NCBI GenBank assembly: GCA_037349315.1
Contig: JBAIAC010000280.1
Coordinates: 248,001-312,000 of the forward strand
Origin: Chelydra serpentina
Taxonomy: Eukaryota > Chordata > Testudines > Chelydridae
DNA: 64,000 nt
Reading direction: 5' to 3'
Positions 23,338 through 34,818 of the stretch are shown here, piece after piece. Numbering within the stretch: position 1 is the first letter of the stretch; the number at the start of each line of letters is the position of its first letter. The position numbers were made by a program, and so were the translations under genes. The notes beneath the pieces were generated by a model. That model was not told the origin of the DNA. It ran no database searches and saw only the letters and a list, made by a program, of their open reading frames with translations.

Positions 23338-23452
23338 GGGGCGCCGATACTGGAAGAACCATTTCACCATGACGCAGAGCGGGCGCTTTGCCCAGGTTTA
23401 CCGAGAGCGGCTGCAGGAGCTGGCCGGGACCTTCCCCTGGGACAAGGAGTGA
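23338..23452 (+). CDS. Unidentified plus-strand terminal exon (copy 1)
   Basis: A terminal exon is supported by a good acceptor (GTGTCTCTGCTTCGCAG at 23337), a 115-nt open stretch ending in TGA, and a 3' UTR with AATAAA at 23684-23689. The frame that the second copy also preserves reads 37 residues, including WKNHFTMTQSGRFAQVY and ending FPWDKE. Copy 2 (39692-39806) keeps length, frame and stop, with three residue changes. The exon starts in phase 2. I find no matching upstream exons in the window, so the rest of the gene may have been lost or separated. I do not recognise the family. It lies tail-to-tail with receptor A. Confidence 0.5.
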
Positions 23453-23683
23453 CACCCGCCCCCAGCTCAGGCAGGGTGCACGGGGCTGTACATAGCCAGG
23501 GGACACCGTGGCTGCAGGATGCCCCTCCATGGAGCCAGGGCTCCCCCTAGTGGTGTCCTGCAGTAGCTCCCCCTCCAGAGCAGCTGGTGCTATTGCCAGG
23601 GGGTGCCCTCGCCTGACGTCCGGTGCCCCACGCTCGTCCCTCCTGCCCGTCTGCTCTTTCCTGCCCACTTTCCCTCCCCCGCA

Positions 23684-23689
23684 AATAAA
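23684..23689 (+). terminator. Polyadenylation signal after terminal exon
   Basis: AATAAA 232 nt after the stop codon of the plus-strand terminal exon. It is conserved at 40025-40030 and 46223-46228 in the other two units. Confidence 0.55.
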
Positions 23690-24202
23690 AGCCACCTGCA
23701 CCTAGGGGTCGGTTTATACCCCACACCGCTGCTGAACCCCCTAGTGCGGATGGCAGGACACGCCGTCAGCAGCTGCCTCGTCTATTGCATCCACCCGCGA
23801 GCCAGGACTCCTGGGTTCTCTCCCTGGCTCTGGGAGGGGAGTGCGGTCCAGTGAGTCCAGCCCGGCACCTTCTACGTGAGAGGAACCCCGGCACCCTCTG
23901 CAGGAGCTGGTGCTCAAAGGGCTGGGGGTCGGGGGGTCGATCCTGGGGTGCATTTGTCAGGTCGGGAGCTGTTTGGGGGGGATTCTCTGAGGCAGGGAGG
24001 TTTGGGGGCAGGGAGGTTTTTCTGCCGGAGTCTCAGCGCCCCGAGGGGAAGTGGCTCATCCCCCCGGGGAGATTCTTTTCTCCGCACGGCCGGATCCAGG
24101 CTCCTGGGGGTGCAGAGAGAGGGCGGGTTACAGGGGCCCTTGTCACCCTTGGCCCAGCCTCTGGAGGAGCGAGGGGCACAGAGGTGTGGGGGGTCACCTC
24201 AC

Positions 24203-27200
24203 CTAGGGCGCCCCCCTCGGGCGGCTGTAATAGGCCTCAGCCAGGATCAGCCCCAGGACGAGCAGGACCGCGGCGCCCAGCACCAGGCGGGCGATGTTGG
24301 CGCGGGTGAAATCCAGGTGCCCCGGGGGGGCTGCTGCGGGGGGAAGGGGAGAGTCACTCGGCAGCTCGGACGGGGAGATCAGCAGCTGGCGCTGCCCTGG
24401 GAGCAGAACCCCCAACCCCCCTCCCCCTCCATCTGGCAGGTCTGGCTCTGAGGCCTCGGCTTCCCCGACAAAGCAGTTCCCGGGTGGATGAACTGCCCCT
24501 GCCCCGAGGCCCCCCACTCACTCCACTTGTTTTCACTGGGCCGGGGCAGGGGGTTGGGATGCGGGAGGGGGTGAAGGCTCCAGCTGGGGATGCAGGCTTT
24601 GGGGTGGAGCCAGGGATGAGGGATTTTGGGTGAGGAGGGGGCTTAGGGCTGGGGCAGGGGGTTGAGGCGCAGAAGGGGTGAGGTCTCTGGGAGGGAGTTT
24701 GGGTGAGGAGGGGGCTCAGGGCTGGGGAGGAGGGTTGCGGCGTGGGAGGGGTTTGGACTCTGGGAGGGAGTTTGGGTGAGGGAAGGGGCTCAGGGCAGGG
24801 GGTTGGGGCATGGGACGGGGTGCGGGGTGCAGGCTTCAGGCAGCTCTTACCTCAGACGGCTCCCAGGAAGTGGCCGGCATGTCCCTCCAGCTCCCAGGCA
24901 AAGGGGCAGCCAGGGGGCTCTGCGCGCTGCCCCTGCCCGCAGGCATTGCCCCCCTGCAGCTCCCATTGGCTGTGGTTCCTGACCAATGGGAGTTGCGGAC
25001 ATGGCCCTCGGGGCGGGGCCAGTGCACAGAGCCCCTGTGTCCACCCTGCGCCTAGGAGCCGGAGGGAGATGCCGGCTGCTTCCCGGGAGCCACACAGAGC
25101 AACAGCAGGCAGGGAACCGGCCAGCCCCACTGTGCTGCCACCCGGACTTTTAACTGCCCCACCAGGGTCCCTTTGCAACCAGATGTTCCAGTCAAAAACC
25201 GGACACCTGGCAACCCTGGCCCCAGGCCCCGCCCGGGCACCCAGCTGATCCCAACCCCAGAGCCCGGTCCCCCGGATCCTGTCCCTCTCCTGGGATCTCC
25301 CAGTCGCTTCCAGGCAGCAACCGACAGGACAGGAGGTGCCGGAGGAGCTGGGGGTCTGGTCTCCCCCTGGTGTCTGGGCTCATGCACTAAGAGTCACTGC
25401 CCCCATCCCGCCCAACCAGCCCCCACCCCCGGGGGTGGCTCCTTGGGCAGCATGAGCCTTCCAGGGCTGGTTCAAGGGTGATTCCCCCCTGGCCTCTGTA
25501 CCTGGCCCCACACTGCCTGGGTGGGTGGGAGCCGGCGTCGCTCCAGGCTGGGTTGGGTCAGTTCCCCCTGCGGGAATAGAACCAGTGTCTGTCGGGGTGG
25601 GGGGAAGGGCTGAAACAGCAACTCAGTAATCGCACCCCCCACTCAGGTTCAATCCTCACTGTCAGGGAGGGGGAGGGGTTTCGTGGCTAGGGCCGGTGCC
25701 TGCTCAGCAGCCCCTGGGCTCAGATTCCTCTGTGGCCAGCGTTTGCAGAGGTCTCCACTAACTGGGGGCATCTCGGTTTGTGGGTGCTCGGCCTGGGATC
25801 CCCCAAGACTGATGCCCTCCCCCCCGCCCCCCAAGGAAGGACACTTTTGGAAACCGCAACGTGCTCCCATCACACAGAGTCTGTGGCTGCGGCAGGAGCT
25901 GGGCCAGATCTCCTGGGTCCCAGCCCAGCACCGTGTCCACCAAGCCACCGATTCTTCTGCAGCCCCTGCCTCATTCAGGCCCGGCCGGGGCACTGCCTGG
26001 GCTGGGGCCGGGAGAACAGAGGGGAGGGGATCACGGGATTAAATAGTGACTCTCGGTTCCTACGCATGAGGGGCAGCGTTAAAGTGGCCTCCCTGCCCTG
26101 AGTCTCCAGGGGGGTGCTGCTCCCCCCTGGCTGGGGAACCCCCCAGAAACTCCGTCCCCGCTCCCCGGCTGGGCGTCCCCTCTGCTGGGCCCAGGGCTCA
26201 CGGAGACCCCCTGGCTCTGGCTGGGTGTGGGGCTGGGAGCTGAGGTGCCGGGCTGGGCCCCTCACCTGCTACAATGATCTGCACAGGGTCACTGGGCTCC
26301 GAGTAGGCAGCTGGTCCTGTTCTGTTGCTATAACGACAGGTGTAGTTTCCACTCTGTTCCCGTCTGGCGCTGGTGATGGGAAATTCAGCCTCAGAGCCAG
26401 CAGGGTCCGTGTAAGTCAGATAGTTCCCATCTCCAGCCTTGTAGAGGAGGAACCTCATGCCCAGGTGCTGATGCCGACACCGGATGGTGACGTTTCCCCC
26501 CACGGGGATCACCCCAGCGGGGCTGACGGAGATGGAGGGTTTGGGGTGGGACCCCTCTGGATTCACAAACAAACCGGCAGTAAGTGGGGGTGACACAAAC
26601 CGCGTCCGTCTGATTCAATCCTCTGCCCACCTGTCGCTCCAGCGTTTTACCCCCCGCCCGTCCCTGGGGTGCAGGCCCGGCCCCGCGGCTCACAGCCGGG
26701 GACAGACACAGGAGGGGGAAGGAGATTTCCAGTCTCGGATTCCGTCAGTTCTCCAGGGTCAGTTCAGGCCCAGGGGCGGCGAGTTATATACATGCGTGGT
26801 GCCCGGGCTCCAGCAATATTCAGGGCCCAGGGGCCCAGCTCCACCCCGCCCCCCCTGCGCCCCCCCCACACCTCACCTGAGTGTCCCCCGGCCTCCCCTT
26901 GCTGCCCCCGGGCACCTCCCCAGGCCCCAGAGCAGAATGTCCCTGTCCCTCCCCTGCTGCTCCGGGCTGCCGCTGCCGGGTCCTAGCGCCCCCTGTCCGA
27001 ACTGCCCCTGCCCCTGCCCTTCCCCCTCAGACCCTTTCATTCTCCAACGGGACCCTGCACCAGTACAGCCGCCCCCCTGCCCGCAGTCACCGCTCCTGCA
27101 CCCCAATCCCCTGCCCCAGACCAGGGCCTGTACCCCAGACCTCCTCCCCCACCCAAACACCCTCCCAGAGCCTTGGGCAGGTGGGGGGCAGCGTTTGGGG

Positions 27201-28238
27201 GGGGGCGGGTTCTGGGCACCACCAAAATTTCTACAAACCTGCCACCCCTGTTCAGCCCTGCCCCCACTGCAGTCAGGAGTGACTCCAGATTCAACCTGGG
27301 GGGCAGAGATCAGAATCTGGCCCTTTCCCCACTGCACTTAGGGGGTGAATATGGATCTATCCTGCAGGGTTCCTGGTCCAAATTCAGGTCCTTAGCGCAA
27401 GCGACTCCCAGGACAGAACCCACCCCCACCCCCGCCAAAAAAAAACACATTTGCAAAATCCCCCGGTTGTTCTAACATTTTCCTGCCCACCCCTGGGGCT
27501 CTAACTCTGGCTCTGCTCCGGCCCAAACCGCTCTCAGCCGCTGGGGATTTAGCTCCGCTCTGCACGGTGCCGGGGCCTCTTTGGGGACGGGATATTTCCA
27601 AAGCCGTTCAGGGGACGTTCCCAACGCCGGGTCGGGCTGAGCCTGACCCACAAGCAAAGCAGTGACACGCGGGTGCAGCAAGCCGAGGGCTGAGACACAA
27701 CGGTGCCTTGCTCCAGTCCCTCTGCGTGTCCACTTCTTACAGCCCTGCTCCGACCGACCCATTCCCCGGGGCTACTGCCAGCTCCCCGGGCACCGTTCGG
27801 GGGCACTGCGGGGTGGCGGGTGCCTTCACTCTGTATTTCCTGGGGGCAGAGCTTCGAGTGCCGGTGAATTCACCCTGTGTGGTGCCCATCCCTGTAATGA
27901 GTGGGGCGAGGTCTCAGTCCCTACATACGTGTGTGAGAGGGAGCAGAGGTCTGACAGGATCATCCCTTTGGGGGATCTGCGCCCCCCAACCCCCACCCAC
28001 GTCCCTCGTCCTTAATGTGGAAATTCCCCCAGCTGCCCCATTCCCCACAGATACTCACTTCCCGACACCCCGCTCCGCCCGGCCAGCCAGCAGCCTGGAA
28101 AGGAGACGGGTCGTTATTAGGGACCAGATCCCAGAGCAACTGGATCCTACACCCTGGTCTCAGACCCTCCCCACCCATGGGCACACGCCCTGGCTGTCTC
28201 AGATACTCACCGAGGAGGACGGTGACAGCAAACACCAT
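24203..28238 (-). CDS. Receptor A: single-Ig LRC-type activating receptor
   Basis: Four exons join into a 161-residue protein: leader 1 (28238-28211, ATG in MVFAVTVLL), leader 2 (28094-28059, 36 nt), Ig exon (26556-26266, 291 nt), membrane exon (24333-24203, stop TAG). All introns begin GT, end AG and are phase 1. A hydrophobic signal peptide (about residues 1-21) is followed by one C2-like Ig domain. Its cysteines are at 48 and 95, N-glycosylation sites at 43, 92 and 99, and the LRC-type closing motif is YSEPSDPV. The helix has Arg134 (NIARLVLG) near its outer end and the tail is about eight residues. FcR, OSCAR, GPVI and LILRA proteins use such an arginine to bind the ITAM adaptor FcR-gamma, so an activating cell-surface receptor is inferred. 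The ligand is unknown. Compared with receptor C it lacks Ig2. I cannot exclude an extra small stalk exon. Confidence 0.85.
24540..25222. mobile_element. hAT-like non-autonomous element in receptor A intron
   Basis: G-rich degenerate units, then CTCCCATTGGCTGTGG...CCAATGGGAG and a right end ACCGGACACCTGGCAACCCTGG. The same family occurs at 10567-11250. It lies in the intron between the membrane and Ig exons. The second duplicate has a copy at 40870-41345 whose right end has been deleted. Confidence 0.5.
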
Positions 28239-28995
28239 GACAGGGCCAGTGGGGGGCCCCTCAGCGCTGCCACCAACACCAGCCTGAGGCCCGCGTGCGA
28301 GCGGAATGAGGAACTGCGCCGGGGGCTGCAGCCCCAGGAAGCCCGTGATGCGCTCGGCCCCTTTCTTCCCATCAGATGGTTCCTCTGCAACCTCCAGCCC
28401 AAATCTACTGTGATCAGAGCAAAGCCAGATCCCTGCAACGCCCAGCAAACCACATCCCCTCCTGCAGCTTCCTGGTTCCCCCCCCCCCTCGCACATCACC
28501 TCCCAGCCCCACATGGGAGCTGCCCAGTCTGGGGACCAGCTGGGAAAGGGGGAATCTCAGGAGGTGTCAAGAGATGCCCAGGTTGCCCTGACCTTTTCCA
28601 GCAGGCCCATCTAGCCTCCCTGGAGCAGCAGCTCAGAGCAGAGTAGGGCTCCCGCCCCCCCCCCCCCACACACACACACACAGTGCCCCCCACGAGCGAC
28701 CCTCTCCCATGGAGTGGGGCAGAGATTCCTTCCTGACCCGGCTGGGCTCAGCACCTGCCCTGGAGCATAAGGATGGAGGGGCTTTGCCAATTTCCTTCTC
28801 TGATAGTGTCGCTGGAGATGCTGTTCTTAGCCCAGTGGTGTGGGACAGAGACAGGGGGCTGCGGGGGGTTGTGGTTTCCGGCCCCTGTAACAGAGGGAGG
28901 GAGGGATACATTTACATCCTGAGTTGTTAAAGAAGCAGCCGATAAAGCCGCGAAAGGGGAAGTCTGTCCAGAGCCGGCGCTCACTTCCTGTCTCT
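28239..28995 (-). promoter_or_regulatory. 5' flank of receptor A
   Basis: The flank is conserved in all three receptor units (compare 44472-45211 and 50805-51590), so it was duplicated with the genes and probably contains the promoter. On the minus strand it has purine-rich GGAA cores, such as GACAGGAAGTG at its far end. These would fit Ets/PU.1-type control of a leukocyte gene, but this is inference from a short motif. No TATA box is evident close to the ATG. Confidence 0.35.
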
Positions 28996-29545
28996 GCTAC
29001 TGCCAGTGTCTTGTTCGAGAGCAAGAATAGCAAGGCCAGTCAAGCGTTCCTGACTCATTGTAGAACGGAGCTAGCTTTTAACGAGCTTTAGTTTTGAGAA
29101 ACTGCGTTCTCCTGATGCTACTGTTACAGGAATTGTCAGTAGAAGACGAGTGGCAATGTACACATTAGGATAGATGTCAACAAGTTTGCTCGTATGAATA
29201 AACTGTACAATGTCCATCACCGATTTTGCATGTGGCAACATTGATGACAATGTTCTCAATTCTTCGTATAGTTCAAGTCCGTTTAAATCAAAACTATCAC
29301 CATGCCTCAGGAGGCTCTCTAGGTTCTTGCACTTTGTCATTAGCTGCTCTTGTTTTCCTTTCTCATTGAATTTAGTTATGTCATACAAAAACCCAAACTG
29401 CTCATCTAGATGAAGGTAGCACAGAAATGTTCCAGAAGCCCTATTGTGCCTTATTGTTGTTTGCAAAGACGTTAGCAATAACAGCACATTTTGGGCACTG
29501 CCAGATATACACGATAAATCACTGCCTCTAAAGTTCCATCAAAAA
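28996..29545 (-). pseudogene. hAT transposase C-terminal remnant
   Basis: The minus frame includes VQFIHTSKLVDIYPNVY and ATRLLLTIPVTVASGERSF, the dimerisation (hATC) region of hAT transposases. The frame then hits a TAG where a conserved aromatic residue is expected. The family ending (LRSTMSQERLTGLAILALEQD) continues in frame after it. Only the C-terminal part is present. The same fragment in copy 2 runs on to the element end at 45588. Confidence 0.8.
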
Positions 29546-30363
29546 CTGACATTTTCACAGCTCTAGCATGATCTGCCGCACAGATTCGTCACAAGGAAGT
29601 GTCCCTGGGCTTTTAAACTCACATTAACCATGTATTTACTTTATGAAAGTTGGACAAACCATTGTGAAAAACGTAAGACATTGACTGCCCAGCCTCTGGG
29701 CTGGCAAAAGCTATACTGACTCACTGGGGAAAAAAGCAAGAGAATCTTAGTACAACATATGGTCACTCTAGACACTAGTCAGGAGATGAGCATATTACAG
29801 TTGTTGGAGGGCTCTGTTTAGCAGTAACAGGGCTATAGGGAAGCCAGTCAACATGTTTTGTTTCTCTGATAAAAACTGGCCCACTCCCTGCCCCAAACCA
29901 AACTTGTCACAAATAATTGTCAACAACGTAATTTTCTGGTTTTGGCTAAGATATTGATTTTTTTAAAAAAATATTGAAATTGGATTCAGGCTTGTTAGCA
30001 AGCATTTTTGGCAAACAAAGTTGTTAAAGACAATCTAAAAGGCAACACAGTCCTGCTTCCATGCTTGGCTTACCCCCCAGCTTGCTGGTCCAACAACTTC
30101 AGGAGAGGAGGAGATAGGTGGAAAGCCGCAGGACCCCCAAATCCACCTCTTGGGGTGCAGAGTGCAACAGCAGCAGCAAACCCTCAGGTCTGATCACAGG
30201 CCACTGGGCACCACCGCCAGCCCCACGGACCATGGTGAAGATAGCACTGCATCTGATCTCAGGGACGGGCACCCACGGAGTCACAGCAGCTCATCCTGCC
30301 CTGCACAGCTCCCCCCGGATGAGATGGATCGCTGCCAGCCCGGAGGAGAGACACGCTCCCCAG
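29546..30363. other. AT-richer spacer between duplicates
   Basis: Single-copy-looking DNA between the two large duplicates. It has no motif-bearing frame, no clear repeat end and no RNA gene that I can support. Confidence 0.35.
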
Positions 30364-30610
30364 CTAGGGTGACCAGATGTCCTGATTTTATAGGGCCAGT
30401 CCCGAAATTTGGGGCTTTGTCTTATATAGGCACCAATTACCCCCCACCTAGGGTGACCAGACAGCAAGGGTGAAAAATCAGGACAGGGGGTGGGGGGTAA
30501 TAGGAGCCTATATAAGAAGAAGACCCCAAAATTGGGACTATCCCTATAAAAGTGGGACATCTGGTCACCCTACCCCAACCCCCTGTCCTGATTTTTCACA
30601 CATGTTATCC
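30364..30610. mobile_element. Cluster of nested short hAT-like MITEs
   Basis: A complete copy runs from TAGGGTGACCAGACAGC (about 30446) to GACATCTGGTCACCCTA (about 30572), with inverted ends. An inverted partial copy lies before it (30364-30445), and another partial copy after it reads CCCCTGTCCTGATTTTTCAC. This is a typical turtle MITE of about 125 bp. Confidence 0.65.
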
Positions 30611-30618
30611 CCAGCCCA

Positions 30619-31446
30619 GGATTTTCTTGTTTTTAACTTGTTTTTTCCAGTGGTTTGCATGCAGAGCGGGTGGGACTCAGTTTCCCTGGGTGTTACGGGT
30701 TTAATGAGGTGATGGGAGAGGGAGTTTGTGGTTATAGGGGACCCGTGAGGGGACTTGGGACCCAGCCAATGGCCTGGAGAATGGAGACCCCAGCGACTGG
30801 TGACCGGGAGGCCCAGCTCAGGAGTCGCAGCCGGTTCTGGCCAGTGGGGGGACAATGGGCTGTGGGGAGAGGACCCCGGTGACCTGACGAGCTGGTTCCA
30901 GCCAGAGGGGGCCAGAGGACAGAAGAGGGGAGAGGGGGCCCAGGCGACCCTGTTTACCTGGAGAGAAGACAATGGACAGAGGGGGGCTGGGGGCCGGTGA
31001 TATCAGATGCCCGGCTGGGAAGCAGGGGGGCTCTGGGCTGCAGGGAGGGAGCAGGCAGAGCCCCCCTGGATGCAGGGGAGACTGGGATGTGCTGTGCTGA
31101 GGGAGGCCAGGCCTGAGACCCGGAGTGTTTCCTGTGCTGGGTTCAGACGCTCAATAAACCCTCCTGTGTTATGCTGGCTGCTGGCTGAGAGTCGCTCCGG
31201 GCGAGAGATCAGGGGACATTATTCCCTCTGGGAGTGGAGGCCCTGGGGGCACAGAGCGAGGGGACTCCCTGAGGGGGCCCACGGCGAGAAACAGGTGTGC
31301 TAAGGCTCAGAGAGGTGCGGCTCCAGGAGGGGGAGGGGCTGAACCCCGAGAGAGAGTGGACCCCCGAGAAGGGCTGTCGCACTGAAGGGGGTTCTCCCCA
31401 CAGACCGCACGGGCCAAGAGTGGGCACGACCTGTGAGTCCGTGACA
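30619..31446 (+). repeat. LTR-like dispersed repeat, copy 3
   Basis: Third copy of the 5332/11266 repeat, with AATAAA near 31153. It marks the left edge of the second large duplicate. Its first ~50 bp are truncated compared with the other copies. Confidence 0.55.
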
Positions 31447-32847
31447 CCATGCATCGCACCCCCAACGTGAGACTGTGTAGAAGGGCGAAATTAGAGCTCC
31501 TGGATGCACCTTAAGGACCTCTCAACATTAGTATGAGCTGTGCTTACATTGAATTCTTTGTAAGGCCAAATTCTGGATGTCTGCATTGGCCCCAGCCAAA
31601 ATTTAGTCCACACTTTGTGAAACACTTTAGTGATTCCGGGGTTTGGTCTATGTGTTAACTTAACATAGCCATTAATGTTTTTCAAAGAGCACTTACTCTG
31701 GCCTTCAGCCATGGAGGCTGTGAGGTGTTGTACCTCAGTTTCCCTTTGTGCACAGCAGTTCACGCTTGTCGTGGTCGTTCTGCTGTGGAAAGTTTTAGAA
31801 ATGTGTCTATGCATTAGCTGTGGGACCGTAACGTTATTAGGCTTTTTAATGCAAAGTGTGTTCTTGTTGAACCCAACAGAATAATCATAAGGGTTTCGAT
31901 TATGCACCAGTCTCAACATGTTTAGGGGTTTTTTCAAGAGACCCTGCACATTGTACGTTTTTACAGTTCTTGGTATCAGCCCCACGGTCACAAAAGTGAA
32001 CATTAGCATTAACATTAACATCAAAGTTATTACAAGTGCACATTCACAACCATTTTTGTTATCCTACGTCTTTGGCTCAATACCACTGGGGTTTTGGCAT
32101 TTTAGGGGGAACCTGTGGCTTTCATTAGCATGATAAACTTTTTCCCTTTCTCCCTGTTCCGGAGGGTCAAAATCTGAGCTCTTTTGCTTTACAGAGTCCA
32201 TTGGCTGGCTGGGTGCCTCCTCTTTGCTAATGGCTATGGGCAAGTCTCTCTTTCCCCACTCAATCAGGTAATTTGCATCAACACAGACAGTAGCTTGTTT
32301 ACTAGTTTTCAGATCCTCAACCTTTACCAATTCCAAGGCTGGATTCTGTCTTAAAGAGATACCGTCCATTTTCACTACCATGTTAGATTCAAGGTTCTTT
32401 TGTCCTTCCCTTACCAACCTCTGCTTCCACATGGAATCAGGTGTCAAGTCCACTAGAGACTACAAGACATCTCCAAAATATCTAGAGAGGAGAGTTTACC
32501 TGCCGTCCCCTGTATTCTCCAGAGATTAAGGGCACAGCTGTTCTCCTGCTCTCCAGCCTTCCCTCTGAACCCGAGATACAGACTGTTCACTCAAAGAATC
32601 AACATGGAGACAGCCCTGTCCCAACACCATAGTCTCCCCAACAAGCTGGTTAAGCTTATAGGGCTCTTTAAACTCCCTAACAATTTTATTCCACCTGAAA
32701 TCTCCTCAAAGCTGTCCACACTGGATTTTTTTCAAAGCATATTCAGTGGATTCATTTTCATTTGAAAGACTTTGGCCACTAGGCACCAACACACTTTCCT
32801 CGGAAGAGAGACGGTTTACTATCAACAATGGCCCTTTAAGAGTCAAT

Positions 32848-33327
32848 TGTCACGGAGTATAGGGGAGTCCGGCCCTGCACCCCTCTTCCCCGGATTCACT
32901 GGGAGTCTCAGGCAGCCAGTAGAACAGAAGGTTTATTAGAGATGCCAGGAACACAGCCCAACCAGAGCTTGTCAGTACATCCAGGACCCCTCAGTCGGGT
33001 CCTTCCGGGGGGCAGGGAGCTTAGACCCCAGCCTGGGGGCTCCCTGCATTTCGCCCCACAGCTCCTAATGGGGCAGGGAGGCCAGACCCTGTCTGCCCCC
33101 CTCCCCTCCTCTTCCCAAGCCAGCTCCAAACTGAAAACAAAAAGCCAAACCTCCAGCAGGCTCTTTCCCTCCCCCGGAGCCCCTCCTCTAGCCTGTCCAT
33201 TCTCCCAGCCAAAGGTGTCACCTCCCAACCCCCGTCCTGGCTCATGTTACAGCCTCAGGTAAAGTCTCGCATTCCCAATGCAGCCAGCCTCCCAGGTCAG
33301 ATCCATCTCGCTCTCTACCCCGTCACA
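32848..33327 (-). mobile_element. Solo LTR with 5-bp target duplication
   Basis: A 480-bp LTR, TGTCACGGAGTATAGGG...CCCCGTCACA on the plus strand, inserted on the minus strand. It is flanked by TCAAT at 32843-32847 and 33328-33332. The uninterrupted target is visible in the first duplicate at about 13514-13518. It belongs to the same family as the LTRs at 58774-59336 and 60059-60569 (shared GGTCCTGGATGTACTGACAAG, read on the plus strand there). Confidence 0.92.
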
Positions 33328-34331
33328 TCAATGAAAACCATTCCTTCTCACAGACTTCACCAAAACATTATTTTCCTTCTGCAATATCATGCACTGCAAC
33401 AGGCTCTTTCTGAGCTTTATTTAAGTCCAGAATCGACTTTGACACAACAGACAAATCACCAAACTCCTTCTGAGTTTCACTTACATCCACAATCACCCCT
33501 GGCCCAGCAGGAGGATTTTCACAAAACCCCCTTTCAGGTAAACTGCGAGACTTCATAGCATTCTCTTCCTTGTTAGAAATCTCCACACTGTCAGTGGGTA
33601 ACAGAGTCAAATCACCTTCATGCTTTCCTTGTGCCCTGGCTGTGATATCACCCTGATCAGACAAGGTTGTCATATCTTTACCCAGCAACACACTAGCAAC
33701 AGGGGAAATAAAAGCACCAGAATCGCTTGGTCTCTGGGAGCGATTTATGACATCAACTGGATGCAACCTAGTTACAACCTCATCATCCCTAGCAGACACT
33801 AATTCAGGTCCATTTCCTTCCTGGGCTTTAGTTGTAGCCAGAATCAACTGATACATTTTCAACCATCATAGGCTGACAGGCTTCTCCTGTCTGCTCTACA
33901 AACAGAAAAGAGCTGGAGAAACATTCCCCTTTACCAGACACACAGCTTGGGATCTCATTTCCCTCGGCCCAGCACACAGGGCTGTTCACAGACAACTGCT
34001 TGGAGACTGGGGTAGCTCCCTTCCTAGGCAAGTCATATCCCCTGACAGACACAGGAACCTTTCCTTCACTGTCACAATTCTCCACACTGGTAACAGGTAA
34101 AGTCTAGGGATACTCACGTTCCACTCTCCTGGCCTTCCCAAACTGCTGGTTAGACAAAGCCATCAGCTCAGAAGGCTGCCAAGGCTCATCCAAACTCTCT
34201 CTGCCTTCCCCTCCCTTAACAGATAAACGGCTGTTTTCCACAAATAGCGTCTTAATACACGGAGCTACTTTAAGCATGTCACTTTTACCTGGGTCAGGCT
34301 GACTTTCCAAGCTTTACTAGCCAACAATTTA

Positions 34332-34818
34332 AAGAGGCTAATTAATTAAGAGGACCTATATCAGCGCGGGTGGGCGGGGGGGGGGGACTTCTGAAGTGAT
34401 CCCATTGTGGACGGTTACCATCAACTAGATACCATCAACTCAGGTTGAACAGAGACGGGGAATGGCTCGGCCATTGCGTTAATTGAATCTATTTCCCATA
34501 AGTTAACTATCCTCACTCACACCTTTGTGTCAACTGTCCACGATGGGCTATCTTGTTGATCACTTCAAGTTTTTCCCCCCCTGCTGATATAGTTCCTCTG
34601 AATTAATTAGCCTCTTACAGTTGGTATAGGCACTCCCACCTTTCCATGTTTCTCTGAATGTATAAATATCTGCTCACTGTATGTTCCATTCCATGCGTCT
34701 GATGAAGTGGGTTCTAACCCACGAAAGCTTATGCTGAAATAAATGTGTTAGTCTCTAAGGTGCCACAAGTAATCCTGTTCTTTTTGCTGACACAGACTAA
34801 CACGGCTGCTACTCTGAA
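34332..34818 (-). mobile_element. Retroposon, duplicate of 14543-15020
   Basis: Same insertion as in copy 1. The 16-bp target duplication (34316-34331 and 34819-34834) has only one mismatch here. Part of one hairpin arm is deleted near 34395. Confidence 0.65.

Larger units (their letters stand above)
11316..28995. repeat. Tandem segmental duplication, copy 1
   Basis: The stretch is collinear with 30643-45211: LTR-like repeat, minus-strand Gypsy-type element with the same nested insertions at the same points, uncharacterised block, plus-strand terminal exon, receptor gene and its 5' flank. Shared nested MITEs with identical target duplications prove that the two arose by duplication after those insertions. 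Copy 1 alone has the 19557-23005 block with a CR1 and a 472-bp segment near 25190-25661. It lacks the solo LTR seen in copy 2. Confidence 0.9.

Noticed and set aside
24366..24517. Extended reading of the membrane exon upstream to form a stalk
   Set aside because: A strong acceptor with pyrimidine tract (CTCCCCTTCCCCCCGCAG) lies at 24334, and the shorter exon has the right phase and identical length in all three genes.
26873..27341. Open frames near 26.9-27.3 kb on both strands as extra receptor exons
   Set aside because: They lie in the leader-to-Ig intron, lack Ig cysteines and splice sites, and are not preserved in frame in receptor B.
32848..33327. Exon-like frames at 32908-33228 as a gene between duplicates
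   Set aside because: They fall entirely inside the solo LTR with TCAAT target duplications.
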